Origin: SYHX01 sp049317645 | Lineage (GTDB): Bacteria; Bacteroidota; Bacteroidia; UBA7662 | Assembly (NCBI GenBank): GCA_049317645.1 | Contig: JBMOHV010000045.1 | Location: 1 to 14,633 of the forward strand | DNA length: 14,633 nt | Direction: 5' to 3' | Part shown: positions 6,082 through 13,582 of the stretch, one piece after another | How positions within the stretch are numbered: position 1 is the first letter of the stretch | How the letters are laid out: the number at the start of each line of letters is the position of its first letter | The notes under the pieces: model-generated | Databases searched by the model: none | The model's input: the letters and a program-made list of their open reading frames with translations, nothing else | Told to the model about the DNA's origin: nothing | Position numbers and translations under genes: made by a program

Positions 6082-8103
6082 CTATTGGGGACGAGACCAC
6101 ACGGTCCCTCTTCCCCTTCCAAACCGACCCAAGGCATAGGCCCACAGGTCCCAGGTTGGACTGCCTGCGTATTGCAAACGTATCCATGCCCTGATAGCAA
6201 AATCAGAATCCAAGCCATCCCTGCGGGGCAAGTCCCCCAAATCAAACAACGAATTGCTTGGACCCATTCCTTGGTAGGCCATCCACTGCGTACGACTCCC
6301 CATAAGCTGCCAAGGCAAAGCCCAAGAGCGGAAATCCTTGCGAAGCCATGGGCGGGCGCCGATTTGCAAACCAAGTAAGACAAGGCCCGCGCAGAGGTTC
6401 ATCGCCCGCAGTCCTCTTCGATAAGAAGCCGTCGGCAAAGGCAAGGCTTCCAGCCCCGGACCTTCCCCCTCCGGCCAACAAACCTCCCCGGCCCCCACCA
6501 ACACGTCCAATCCTTCGGGAAGAAATTTGAACGAAGGAACCCGACCCGCCAGCTGTTCCATCGTCGCGATCAATTCCTTGTAGCTTAGGGAGCGGGCATC
6601 CAAAATCACTTCATCGGGCTGTAGCACCTTGACCAATTCGGGCCATTGCTTGGCAGAAGCCAAGGCCTCGCCAAGATTTACCTGCGGCGTAACCGATCCC
6701 AACCACCGCAACCCCGCAGTGCGCTGCAATAGTTGACGAGCCACCGCCAGATGACCTTCTTCACCGTATCCCACCACCCGGTCCTCGCCGTGATAGTGGT
6801 TTTGACTTTTTTCGCCCCACAGCAGGGTCCGGACCAACCCCTTCAAGGCCAGGGAAAAGAGCAGGCACAGCGAAGCCCCTGCTAGGATTATTCCCCTCGA
6901 AAAACGCCAATCCGATGGCAAAAAAGCGTAAACAAAGCCAATCAATAGGGATCCCATGAACATGCCGCGGATCAGACGGTGAGGGCGGTAAGGCTTTTCG
7001 TAAGCCCCGTTGAGAACCGACGAAAGCACCCAAATCAGGACATAAACAGGCAAAACCCGGTAACGAAACTCGTCAGGATAGACCAGCCCTTCGCCCGTTT
7101 TGACCGATTGCTCCCAAAAAGAGGTTAACCATAACATGATAAAACCAAAGCCGATCGCATCCAACAACGGGTGAAAAAACCATTCCGACCAACGCCGCAG
7201 CAAAGCCAAAAAAGCCCGGCCCGCGATACCCGCTCTTAACAACAAATGCAACCAAAAAAACCGAGAGCGGTCGTAATACCGCTCCGAGAAAGTCATCATC
7301 GCTCCGTAAAACAAACGGACATAACGCATCGACTGCTTTTGGGTGCTCTCCCCCTTGAAGTGAACAATCGATGTTTGGGCCAAGTAAAGGTTGCTGTAAC
7401 CGGCCTGAACAATCCGATAGGACCAATCAATATCCTCACCGTACATAAAATAGCGCTCGTCAAGCCAGCCAATCTGGGCCGCTACCGAAGCCCGAACCCA
7501 CATAAAAGCCCCCGCAAGAACGGAGACTCGATGGTTGTCGCGGGGATCCAAATGCCCCAAATGATAGGCAGACCAGCGGGGATGACGCGGAAAAAGAGAA
7601 GACAGGCCCGTCAACTTGTAGAGAGCCGCTGCCGGGTCCGGAAATCCTCGTTTGGACTCCTTCAAAAAGACCCCGCGACCATCCAACATCTTGACACCCA
7701 GCCCTCCCACCGTTGGGTCCTCTTCCATCGCAGACCAGCACAGCCACAGGGTATCTTCCGCCAAAACCGTGTCAGGGTTTTGCAAGACCGCATACCGGCC
7801 TTGGGATTGCTTCAGCGCGAGGTTATTCGCCTTGGAAAAGCCCAGGTTTTCTGGGCTGCCAATCCAATGAACCCAAGGAAAGTGGGTCGTGACAAGGTGT
7901 TCGCTGTTATCCTCCGAATGGTTGTCCACCACAAAAACCTCGACCAAACCGGGTGCGGGATTGGGTCCGATCGGAGGAGCTGCGCCGCCCACCCTTTGGG
8001 AATAGGCCTCCGCAAAATAAACCGCCGAACGTTGCAACGATTCCAACGCCAAATACAGGTACGCAGGTACCTTGTAATTTACGATAACAACAGATATTTC
8101 CAA
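6082..8103 (-). CDS. GT2 glycosyltransferase fused to a degenerate polyprenyl sugar-transferase-like region
   Basis: 673 residues. The N-terminal 260 residues are a WbbL/rhamnosyltransferase-like GT2 domain: V-V-I-V-N-Y at 5-10, V-V-D-N-H-S at 58-63, E-N-L-G-F-S-K-A-N-N at 85-94, the metal-site-like Q-N-P-D at 108-111 and the acidic F-M-Y-G-E-D-I-D-W at 219-227. An unusual Pro/Gly-rich insertion lies at about 31-52. Then come about five membrane helices (near 283-303, 312-330, 351-367, 380-396, 403-421) and a Rossmann-like segment starting V-V-G-Y-G-E-E-G-H at 443-451. The last 100 residues faintly resemble the tail of bacterial sugar transferases (G-S-R-T-Q-W-M near 602; D-S-D-F-A-I-R-A-W-I near 632). 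I cannot find their catalytic core. The product probably transfers a sugar to a lipid-linked surface glycan at the inner membrane. The start is TTG at 8103: the in-frame stop at 8119-8121 is 15 bases upstream and no ATG lies between. It follows the OMP gene with a 15-base gap. Confidence 0.88.
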   Translation of the reverse strand: MEISVVIVNYKVPAYLYLALESLQRSAVYFAEAYSQRVGGAAPPIGPNPAPGLVEVFVVDNHSEDNSEHLVTTHFPWVHWIGSPENLGFSKANNLALKQSQGRYAVLQNPDTVLAEDTLWLCWSAMEEDPTVGGLGVKMLDGRGVFLKESKRGFPDPAAALYKLTGLSSLFPRHPRWSAYHLGHLDPRDNHRVSVLAGAFMWVRASVAAQIGWLDERYFMYGEDIDWSYRIVQAGYSNLYLAQTSIVHFKGESTQKQSMRYVRLFYGAMMTFSERYYDRSRFFWLHLLLRAGIAGRAFLALLRRWSEWFFHPLLDAIGFGFIMLWLTSFWEQSVKTGEGLVYPDEFRYRVLPVYVLIWVLSSVLNGAYEKPYRPHRLIRGMFMGSLLIGFVYAFLPSDWRFSRGIILAGASLCLLFSLALKGLVRTLLWGEKSQNHYHGEDRVVGYGEEGHLAVARQLLQRTAGLRWLGSVTPQVNLGEALASAKQWPELVKVLQPDEVILDARSLSYKELIATMEQLAGRVPSFKFLPEGLDVLVGAGEVCWPEGEGPGLEALPLPTASYRRGLRAMNLCAGLVLLGLQIGARPWLRKDFRSWALPWQLMGSRTQWMAYQGMGPSNSLFDLGDLPRRDGLDSDFAIRAWIRLQYAGSPTWDLWAYALGRFGRGRGTVWSRPQ

Positions 8104-8118
8104 ATTCGCCGCGCAATG

Positions 8119-8814
8119 TTAATACAAACTCGTACCCAGGCCCAGGTGGGTCACCCGAACGTTTTGACTAGGGACCCCCAGCGACTGCGAAAATCGCAGA
8201 ACATAAGGTCGACCCCCGAGCAAAACCCGAGCCCCGGCGCTGTACATCAATCCCCACTGATTTAGATTGGATTGGTATTCCCGAATGATATTCCCAAAGG
8301 AATCCACTTCCCGATTCAGCCAAAAATTGTTGATGAAATTGTATTCCAAACCAAGCCCCCCAAAGAAACCCACCGCATCATCCCTGTCAGCCAGGCTACC
8401 CCGGCCCAGGTTGAGTTCCACGAGCAGGGGTACATTGACCATAAACAAGCTACCAAAATTGCTCCACTGCAGGGCCAGGCCCAGGTTGGACCCGGCGCTC
8501 ACCGACATCAAATCGTTGGGAGACCAAAAGGCGTAACGGGGGCTGTAATTAAATCCCTGAAGAATCAAACCGGGCCCCAGGCTGGTGGCGGTCGGTTGGT
8601 ACCAGTACAAACCGGTGGTCAATTCCTGCATGAATTCAGGACGAGCGGGCCGCTCCATCCGGGCACTCGATGCCGAGCGACCCGCCCGGGGGTTGCGTTT
8701 GGAACCCGCCGCATAGCGGTCAATAGCCCCGCCCTGGGCCCAGGCTTCCACCGGGGCCACCAGCAAAAGCAGGCCAACCATCATCTTGATTCCCAAAGGC
8801 CATCGCATTGTCAT
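8119..8814 (-). CDS. Outer-membrane beta-barrel protein
   Basis: 231 residues from the ATG at 8814. A signal peptide spans 1-26 (R4/K10, core M-M-V-G-L-L-L-L-V-A, cleavage motif A-W-A before Q27). A basic, Ser/Arg-rich linker of about 30 residues follows. The rest alternates short polar and aromatic beta strands with glycine turns, for example L-Y-W-Y-Q-P, F-F-G-G-L-G-L-E-Y-N-F and Y-S-A-G-A-R-V-L-L. It ends L-G-L-G-T-S-L-Y, and the terminal aromatic residue is the usual outer-membrane assembly signal. The open frame reaches a TTG at 8838, but the ATG gives a better signal peptide. No precise family is recognised; the size suggests a barrel of 8 to 10 strands. It is in an operon with the glycosyltransferase and divergent from the VOC gene. 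Confidence 0.82.
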   Translation of the reverse strand: MTMRWPLGIKMMVGLLLLVAPVEAWAQGGAIDRYAAGSKRNPRAGRSASSARMERPARPEFMQELTTGLYWYQPTATSLGPGLILQGFNYSPRYAFWSPNDLMSVSAGSNLGLALQWSNFGSLFMVNVPLLVELNLGRGSLADRDDAVGFFGGLGLEYNFINNFWLNREVDSFGNIIREYQSNLNQWGLMYSAGARVLLGGRPYVLRFSQSLGVPSQNVRVTHLGLGTSLY

Positions 8815-8854
8815 CCAGGGGCGTTTTTGCTTTATCAAAAGTACTGACCTTTCC

Positions 8855-8862
8855 TATCTTTA
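8855..8862 (+). promoter_or_regulatory. Possible -7 promoter box for the VOC gene
   Basis: TATCTTTA fits the Bacteroidota TAnnTTTG box except for the last base and ends 25 bases before the VOC ATG, within the 73-base divergent gap 8815-8887. A TTTG at 8826-8829 is 25 bases upstream of it, longer than the usual 17-21, so the pair is imperfect. Confidence 0.3.
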
Positions 8863-8887
8863 CTGCTGAAGGCTCATCCAACTCATC

Positions 8888-9277
8888 ATGCAATTTATAG
8901 GAATTCGCGAAATTCACCTCAAATCCCGCAATCTCCGCAAAAGTCTGTCGTTTTATCAAGACCTCTGCGGATTTCCGGTTCTCTCGTATATCAAGGACAA
9001 ACACGCCATCTTTAACGCCGGCTCCAACCTGCTCTATTGCCACCAGCTCAAAAGCGGGGAAGAATTTCCGGGCGGTTCGGCCGCTGAGTTCATGAATCAG
9101 TTTCTGTCCATCGAAGCATCGCCCGGTGAATTCGATAACAACCTCGACGAAGTACGCGATAGCGAATACAAAATGTTATCCGAAGGCCAATACGATAGCA
9201 ACAAACGTTTTTTTCGAATGGAAGACCCCGACGGTAATTTGGTGGAAGTCGTGGAATTCGGTCATTGGGATATGTAG
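8888..9277 (+). CDS. VOC (glyoxalase/bleomycin-resistance) family protein
   Basis: 129 residues, one vicinal-oxygen-chelate domain made of two beta-alpha-beta-beta-beta modules. The first strand I-G-I-R-E-I-H-L-K holds the likely metal ligand H10. The segment L-R-K-S-L-S-F-Y-Q-D-L-C-G-F is the classic first helix (16-29). The last strand, F-R-M-E-D-P-D-G-N-L-V-E-V, carries the likely ligand E120. Such proteins bind a divalent metal and act as isomerases, dioxygenases, thiol transferases or antibiotic-binding proteins; the substrate cannot be inferred from the sequence. It stands alone on its promoter side, divergent from the OMP gene, with dsbD 67 bases downstream on the same strand. Confidence 0.88.
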   Translation: MQFIGIREIHLKSRNLRKSLSFYQDLCGFPVLSYIKDKHAIFNAGSNLLYCHQLKSGEEFPGGSAAEFMNQFLSIEASPGEFDNNLDEVRDSEYKMLSEGQYDSNKRFFRMEDPDGNLVEVVEFGHWDM

Positions 9278-9307
9278 CCCTACTCCCTTGTATATCGCAT
9301 TAAAAAC

Positions 9308-9335
9308 CAAACGATTGACCAATCAACAAACGATT
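9308..9335 (+). repeat. Direct repeat and small palindrome upstream of dsbD
   Basis: CAAACGATT occurs at 9308-9316 and again at 9327-9335 (19-base period). GATTG-AC-CAATC at 9313-9324 is a perfect inverted repeat between them. It ends ten bases before the dsbD ATG and could be an operator or simply chance in an AT-rich spacer. Confidence 0.25.
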
Positions 9336-9344
9336 CTGAATTCC

Positions 9345-11438
9345 ATGCGCGGCAAGGGGATGGGGCTTTGGATCCTCCTTTTATGGGCGACCTGCAGCGG
9401 GCTTGTTTCGGCCCAGATGCTGGACCCGGTTCGATGGACCACCTCCGTCACCCGGGTGAACGACAGCACCGCTCGCTTGGTGATGGATGCCCAAATCGAC
9501 GAGGGCTGGCATTTGTATTCCCAATTTATGAAATTCGGACCGGATCAATTTGGGCCCGAACCCACGGTCTTTCAACTGCGGTTGCCGGCCGGGATTCGTC
9601 GAATCGGCAACGTGCAGGAGCTCACCAAAGTGCACGAAGAGGCAGCCCCCCTTTTTGATGGGCTCGTGGTACGCTCCTTTGAGGGAAAAGCTCGTTTTGC
9701 CCAAGATTTGAGGGTGTCCCGCGCCGTGGCTGATATCACGGGCACTGTGAACTACATGGCCTGCGATGACCGGCAGTGCCTGGCCCCGCAGCAACGCAGC
9801 CTCCGCTGGAAGCTTGAGGGCTACACCGATCGCTCCATCGACCCATCCGGAAACCTACCGGACACATTGGCAGAGAACCCATCCAACGATACCAGCGCCC
9901 AAGGAAACCTCTCGGCGAATGAAACCAAGAACCAGGGAGAAATCCGGGAGCAAAACCCCTCCAACACCCCCTCCCAAAAGCCCCAAGAAGGCTCCGGATG
10001 GTGGACCTTGTTGCTGGCCGGCTTTGCAGGCGGGCTCTTGGCCCTGCTGACGCCCTGTGTTTTCCCGATGATTCCCCTGACGGTTTCGTATTTCACCAAA
10101 CAAGGAGGCTCCAAAGGCCGGACCTATACCATGGCCTTGGGATACGGACTCAGCATCGTGGTCATTTATGTTGCGTTGGGCATGGGCGTCACCCTGCTAT
10201 TTGGTTCGGATGCCTTGAACAACATGGCCAGCAACATCGTTTTTAACCTGGTTTTCTTTGGGATGCTCCTGGTTTTTGGGTTTTCCTTTCTGGGGGCCTT
10301 CGAAATCACCCTCCCCTCGTCCTGGACCAACAAAGCCGATCAACAGGCCGATAAAGGGGGCTGGGGAGGTTTGTTTTTTATGGCCTTTACCCTCGCCCTT
10401 GTTTCGTTCTCGTGCACCGGGCCCATCATCGGTACCCTTCTGGTCGAAGCAGCGGTTCGGGGAGCACTCCTGGGGCCGGCCATTGGGATGCTGGGTTTTT
10501 CGCTGGCCTTGGCCCTGCCTTTTACCCTCTTTGCGGTATTCCCCAACTGGCTGCAACAATTACCTCGATCCGGCTCTTGGATGAATTCCGTCAAAGTCGT
10601 CTTGGGTTTTTTGGAATTGGCCTTTGCCCTCAAATTCCTTAGCAATGTGGACCTGGCCTACCATTGGGGGATTCTCGACCGCGAAATATTTCTGGTGTTA
10701 TGGATTGCCATCTTCACCCTCTTGTCCCTGTATCTTTTGGGGTTCATCCGTTTTTCCCACGACAGCCCGATGGCCCATTTGGGTTTGGTCCGCATGACCT
10801 TGGCGATCGCTTCGATAGCCTTTACCTTGTACTTGGTGCCGGGTCTGTGGGGGGCTCCCCTGCATGCTGTTAACGCCTTTGTTCCGCCACTGGCAGGTCA
10901 AGATTTTGTGTTAGGAACAACACACGGTCCTGCTTCCGGGGCCGCTTCGGATCAACCCGTTGCCAAATACAGCGATATCCTCCACGCACCGCACAATCTT
11001 CCTTCCTTCTTTGATTACGAGGAGGGCATGGCCTATGCCCGTCGTGTCAACAAACCCGTCATGTTGGATTTTACCGGCCATAGCTGCGTGAATTGCCGCA
11101 AGATGGAGGCCTCGGTCTGGGTCCTGCCTGATATCCTGGACCGACTTCGCAACGAAGTGGTCCTGATTTCCCTTTATGTGGATGACAAGACGCCTCTACC
11201 CGCCGCTGAACAGTACCGTTCCACCTTCAGCGGACAGTGGATTGATCAATTGGGGGGCCGTTGCAGCGACCTGCAGGCCACGCTTTTCCAAACCAATTCA
11301 CAGCCGTATTATGTTTTGCTGGATCACGAAGGCAAATCCTTGGCGCCGCCGGCTTCCTACGATCCGGATCCCGAATTGTTCCGTGCATTTTTGGATCAGG
11401 GCATCCGCCAATTTAGGGAAGCATCCGCCCCTCGCTAA
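9345..11438 (+). CDS. dsbD: Thiol:disulfide interchange protein DsbD
   Basis: 697 residues, full length for DsbD, which carries electrons from cytoplasmic thioredoxin across the inner membrane to periplasmic thiol proteins. Order: signal peptide 1-24; N-terminal DsbD-alpha domain at about 26-160, with its cysteine pair C140-x4-C145; a Ser/Asn/Pro-rich linker at 161-215; a membrane domain of about eight helices (219-505) with the two redox cysteines in L-T-P-C-V-F-P-M (C238) and F-S-C-T-G-P (C357); and a C-terminal thioredoxin-like domain whose active site is C581-V-N-C584. All six catalytic cysteines are present, so it should work. The frame is open back to 9126, but the extra 73 residues overlap the VOC gene and precede the signal peptide, so ATG 9345 was chosen (ATG 9360 is an alternative). 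gmhA starts 3 bases after its stop. Confidence 0.95.
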   Translation: MRGKGMGLWILLLWATCSGLVSAQMLDPVRWTTSVTRVNDSTARLVMDAQIDEGWHLYSQFMKFGPDQFGPEPTVFQLRLPAGIRRIGNVQELTKVHEEAAPLFDGLVVRSFEGKARFAQDLRVSRAVADITGTVNYMACDDRQCLAPQQRSLRWKLEGYTDRSIDPSGNLPDTLAENPSNDTSAQGNLSANETKNQGEIREQNPSNTPSQKPQEGSGWWTLLLAGFAGGLLALLTPCVFPMIPLTVSYFTKQGGSKGRTYTMALGYGLSIVVIYVALGMGVTLLFGSDALNNMASNIVFNLVFFGMLLVFGFSFLGAFEITLPSSWTNKADQQADKGGWGGLFFMAFTLALVSFSCTGPIIGTLLVEAAVRGALLGPAIGMLGFSLALALPFTLFAVFPNWLQQLPRSGSWMNSVKVVLGFLELAFALKFLSNVDLAYHWGILDREIFLVLWIAIFTLLSLYLLGFIRFSHDSPMAHLGLVRMTLAIASIAFTLYLVPGLWGAPLHAVNAFVPPLAGQDFVLGTTHGPASGAASDQPVAKYSDILHAPHNLPSFFDYEEGMAYARRVNKPVMLDFTGHSCVNCRKMEASVWVLPDILDRLRNEVVLISLYVDDKTPLPAAEQYRSTFSGQWIDQLGGRCSDLQATLFQTNSQPYYVLLDHEGKSLAPPASYDPDPELFRAFLDQGIRQFREASAPR

Positions 11439-11441
11439 TCC

Positions 11442-12050
11442 ATGAACCAACAGCCATCGACTCCCGAGGTCCTGAAGACCCTCCTGAACAACGAATTGGA
11501 TCAGATGCATCGGATGCATCAATCCTTTGTTATGGATCAGGCCCTGCATCATCAAATTCTGTTAGCGGCCGGACACATGGCCAAGGCACTCCGAAATCAA
11601 AACAAAATTTTGTGTTGCGGGAACGGAGGTAGCATGAGCGATGCCATGCATCTGGCCGAAGAATTGAGCGGAAGATTTCGCAAGGATCGTCCGGCTTTGG
11701 CGGCTTTGGCGCTGAGCGATCCTGGATTTTTGACCTGCGCAGCCAACGATTTTGGTTACGAAGCGGTCTTTGAAAGAGGGGTCGAAGCCTTGGGGCGCCC
11801 CGGGGATGTTTTGGTGGGAATTTCGACTTCGGGCCGTTCGGCCAATGTGTTACGGGCTTGCCGCAAAGCCAAGGAACGAGGCATGCTCGTCCTAGGCTTG
11901 GGCTCCGGGGATGGAGGGGAATTGGCTTCGGTCAGTGATGTCTGCTTAGGCGTTCCCACCGAAGGGACCGCCGACCGTGCCCAGGAATCCCATATCCGGA
12001 TTATTCACCTTTGGCTGGCGCTCTTGGAGAAAGAGCTTTTTGGGATTTAA
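11442..12050 (+). CDS. gmhA: D-sedoheptulose 7-phosphate isomerase (phosphoheptose isomerase)
   Basis: 202 residues, the usual GmhA length. The enzyme converts sedoheptulose 7-phosphate to D-glycero-D-manno-heptose 7-phosphate, the first step to ADP-heptose for the LPS core; it acts in the cytosol as a tetramer. One SIS domain is visible: C-G-N-G-G-S-x-x-D-A at 59-68, then H70 and E74 in A-M-H-L-A-E-E-L-S-G-R-F, I-S-T-S-G-R-S-x-N-V at 127-136 for phosphate binding, and Q181 and H189 in Q-E-S-H-I-R-I-I-H. The residues H70, E74, Q181 and H189 line up with the zinc and catalytic residues of the E. coli enzyme. It is co-oriented with dsbD at a 3-base gap. Its last 50 bases overlap the 3' end of the glucosaminidase gene on the other strand. 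No other heptose gene is seen here. Confidence 0.93.
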   Translation: MNQQPSTPEVLKTLLNNELDQMHRMHQSFVMDQALHHQILLAAGHMAKALRNQNKILCCGNGGSMSDAMHLAEELSGRFRKDRPALAALALSDPGFLTCAANDFGYEAVFERGVEALGRPGDVLVGISTSGRSANVLRACRKAKERGMLVLGLGSGDGGELASVSDVCLGVPTEGTADRAQESHIRIIHLWLALLEKELFGI

Positions 12051-12885
12051 GCTCCCTTTCATAACGGTAACGGTTGATGATCAGCACCCGACCCGGTTCA
12101 AAACGATTTTCATCCCGGCCCAGGTTGTTGTAGGCCTGCAATTTGACCAAAGGGAGCCCCGCGCGTTCAGCGACGGACAAGGGGCTATCTCCCGGACGTG
12201 TTACGATAATCCAGCCCTGTTTTTCGGCCTCGGCACTGTACAAGGCCAAAGTCGTAGCGGGAACCCTCTCTTCCTTCCTGACGGGGACCACCTCTTCCTC
12301 GGTCTCCTCCCGAAGTCCAAGGGCCAGGGTATCCAGGCGATGCAACGTCAATCGTTCAATCAAACCAATGAGGCGGGGTGGATAGGCCGTATCCGTGGCG
12401 TAGCCGGCCTTTTTGAGACCCAAGGCCCAACCCCTGTAATCGGTGACCGCCAGGCTATCAAACAAAAAGCGGTAGCGGGCCTTGCCCAAAAAACGTACCC
12501 GGTCCTCAAACGATGAATCGGGGTGCGCATAAACCCGAAAACAATCCATGGGTCGGTCATCGTCCACATGCATGGAATCGCCTTTCCATCCCATCCCGCA
12601 TTTGATCCCAAAATGATTGTTGCCTTTCAGCGCCAAAGGGCTGGTCCCGGCGGCTGACTCCAAGAGACCCTGCGCCAAGGTGATACTGGCAGGAATGCGG
12701 TGCAAGCGCATATGCTCCATGGCCAAAGCTTGGTATTGTTGGATATAAACCTGCTGCGCGGAATCCAGACTTCCGGCCTGGACTTTGATAGTTGTAACAA
12801 TTCCCAAACAAAGGGCTAGGAACAAGGCCCTCAAGCGCCCACGGCCCAAAGGGCTCAACTTGGTTTTATCGAACCAGGGTTCCAA
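12001..12885 (-). CDS. GH73 glucosaminidase (peptidoglycan hydrolase) with C-terminal LysM-like domain
   Basis: Up to 294 residues. The order is a signal peptide (R/K-rich start, core A-L-F-L-A-L-C-L-G-I-V at 20-30, cleavage near A37), the glucosaminidase domain at about 45-185 and a LysM-like domain at about 225-271 (W-I-I-V-T-R-P-G-D-S ... A-Y-N-N-L ... P-G-R-V-L-I-I). The motif L-A-Q-G-L-L-E-S-A-A-G-T-S gives the general acid E76; G-N-N-H-F-G-I-K-C and the A-G-Y-A-T-D-x-x-Y-P motif are typical of the family. It should cut the peptidoglycan glycan strand in the periplasm. There is no ATG before the domain: the frame starts at TTG 12885, inside pyrH, or at TTG 12858, 7 bases after the pyrH stop; the latter gives a more compact signal peptide. 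It is the last gene after rpsB-tsf-pyrH and ends 50 bases inside the 3' end of gmhA. Confidence 0.9.
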   Translation of the reverse strand: MEPWFDKTKLSPLGRGRLRALFLALCLGIVTTIKVQAGSLDSAQQVYIQQYQALAMEHMRLHRIPASITLAQGLLESAAGTSPLALKGNNHFGIKCGMGWKGDSMHVDDDRPMDCFRVYAHPDSSFEDRVRFLGKARYRFLFDSLAVTDYRGWALGLKKAGYATDTAYPPRLIGLIERLTLHRLDTLALGLREETEEEVVPVRKEERVPATTLALYSAEAEKQGWIIVTRPGDSPLSVAERAGLPLVKLQAYNNLGRDENRFEPGRVLIINRYRYERELKSQKALSPRAPAKGE

Positions 12886-13570
12886 TTTCTTCGCCTTCGA
12901 TGACCTTTAACAGGTTACCGTGCCGATTCATATCAAAGACGATGATTGGCAAGCGATTTTCCTGACACAACGCAAAGGCGGTCATGTCCATGACCTGCAG
13001 ATTGCCAATCAAAGCTTCGCTGTATTGAAGGGTCTGGTAGCGAACCGCATCGCTGTGTTTCTCGGGATCCTTGTCGTAAATCCCATCCACCCGCGTTCCT
13101 TTGAGAATAACATCGGCATGGATTTCGACCGCCCGCAACGAAGCGGCGGTATCGGTGGTAAAATAAGGATTCCCGGTTCCGGCCCCAAAAATGACCACTC
13201 GGCCCTTTTCGAGATGACGGACGGCACGGCGGCGGATGAAGGGTTCTGCGATCTGCTCCATTTTGATGGCGGACTGCAAACGCGTTGTGATTCCCTTTTT
13301 TTCCAAAGCGGCCTGCAAGGCCATGCTATTGATCATGGTGGCGAGCATCCCCATGTAATCACCTTGGGCACGCTCCATCCCGCCTGATTCGGCTTGAACA
13401 CCCCGAAAAATATTTCCACCACCAACCACAACGGCGATTTGGACCCCGTGTTTGACACAGACTTCGATTTCGGAAGCGTAACGATCCAAGACGGACTGAT
13501 CAATACCAAACTGCTGCGCCCCCATAAGGGCTTCACCGCTTAGTTTGAGCAAGACCCGCTTGTATTTCAT
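12866..13570 (-). CDS. pyrH: UMP kinase
   Basis: 234 residues, normal for the bacterial UMP kinase that makes UDP from UMP and ATP in pyrimidine nucleotide synthesis. It belongs to the amino-acid kinase fold and is unrelated to eukaryotic UMP kinases. Landmarks are K-L-S-G-E-A-L at 9-15 with the catalytic lysine, V-V-V-G-G-G-N-I-F-R-G at 47-57, and G-A-G-T-G-N-P-Y-F-T-T-D-T-A-A at 129-143, the UMP-binding and catalytic block. The product is a hexamer regulated by UTP and GTP in known cases. It follows tsf by 12 bases, so the two are co-transcribed. The ribosome-recycling-factor gene frr, which often comes next, is absent; the glucosaminidase takes its place. Confidence 0.97.
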   Translation of the reverse strand: MKYKRVLLKLSGEALMGAQQFGIDQSVLDRYASEIEVCVKHGVQIAVVVGGGNIFRGVQAESGGMERAQGDYMGMLATMINSMALQAALEKKGITTRLQSAIKMEQIAEPFIRRRAVRHLEKGRVVIFGAGTGNPYFTTDTAASLRAVEIHADVILKGTRVDGIYDKDPEKHSDAVRYQTLQYSEALIGNLQVMDMTAFALCQENRLPIIVFDMNRHGNLLKVIEGEEIGTLVR

Positions 13571-13582
13571 GAGCGGTTGGGC

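Noticed and set aside
7246..8265. Long plus-strand open frame of 339 codons opposite the glycosyltransferase and OMP genes
   Set aside because: The minus strand has recognisable GT2 and beta-barrel proteins; the plus-strand product is Arg/Pro/Gln-rich with no domain and is a shadow of GC-rich codons.
8272..8847. Plus-strand open frame of 191 codons opposite the OMP gene
   Set aside because: Shadow of the OMP gene: no signal, no domain, low-complexity Pro/Gly/His-rich content.
9126..9344. 73-residue N-terminal extension of DsbD
   Set aside because: It overlaps the VOC gene in another frame and would place a hydrophilic stretch before the signal peptide.
11977..12516. Plus-strand open frame of 179 codons opposite the glucosaminidase
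   Set aside because: The opposite strand carries an intact GH73 domain; the plus-strand product matches nothing recognisable and overlaps gmhA.
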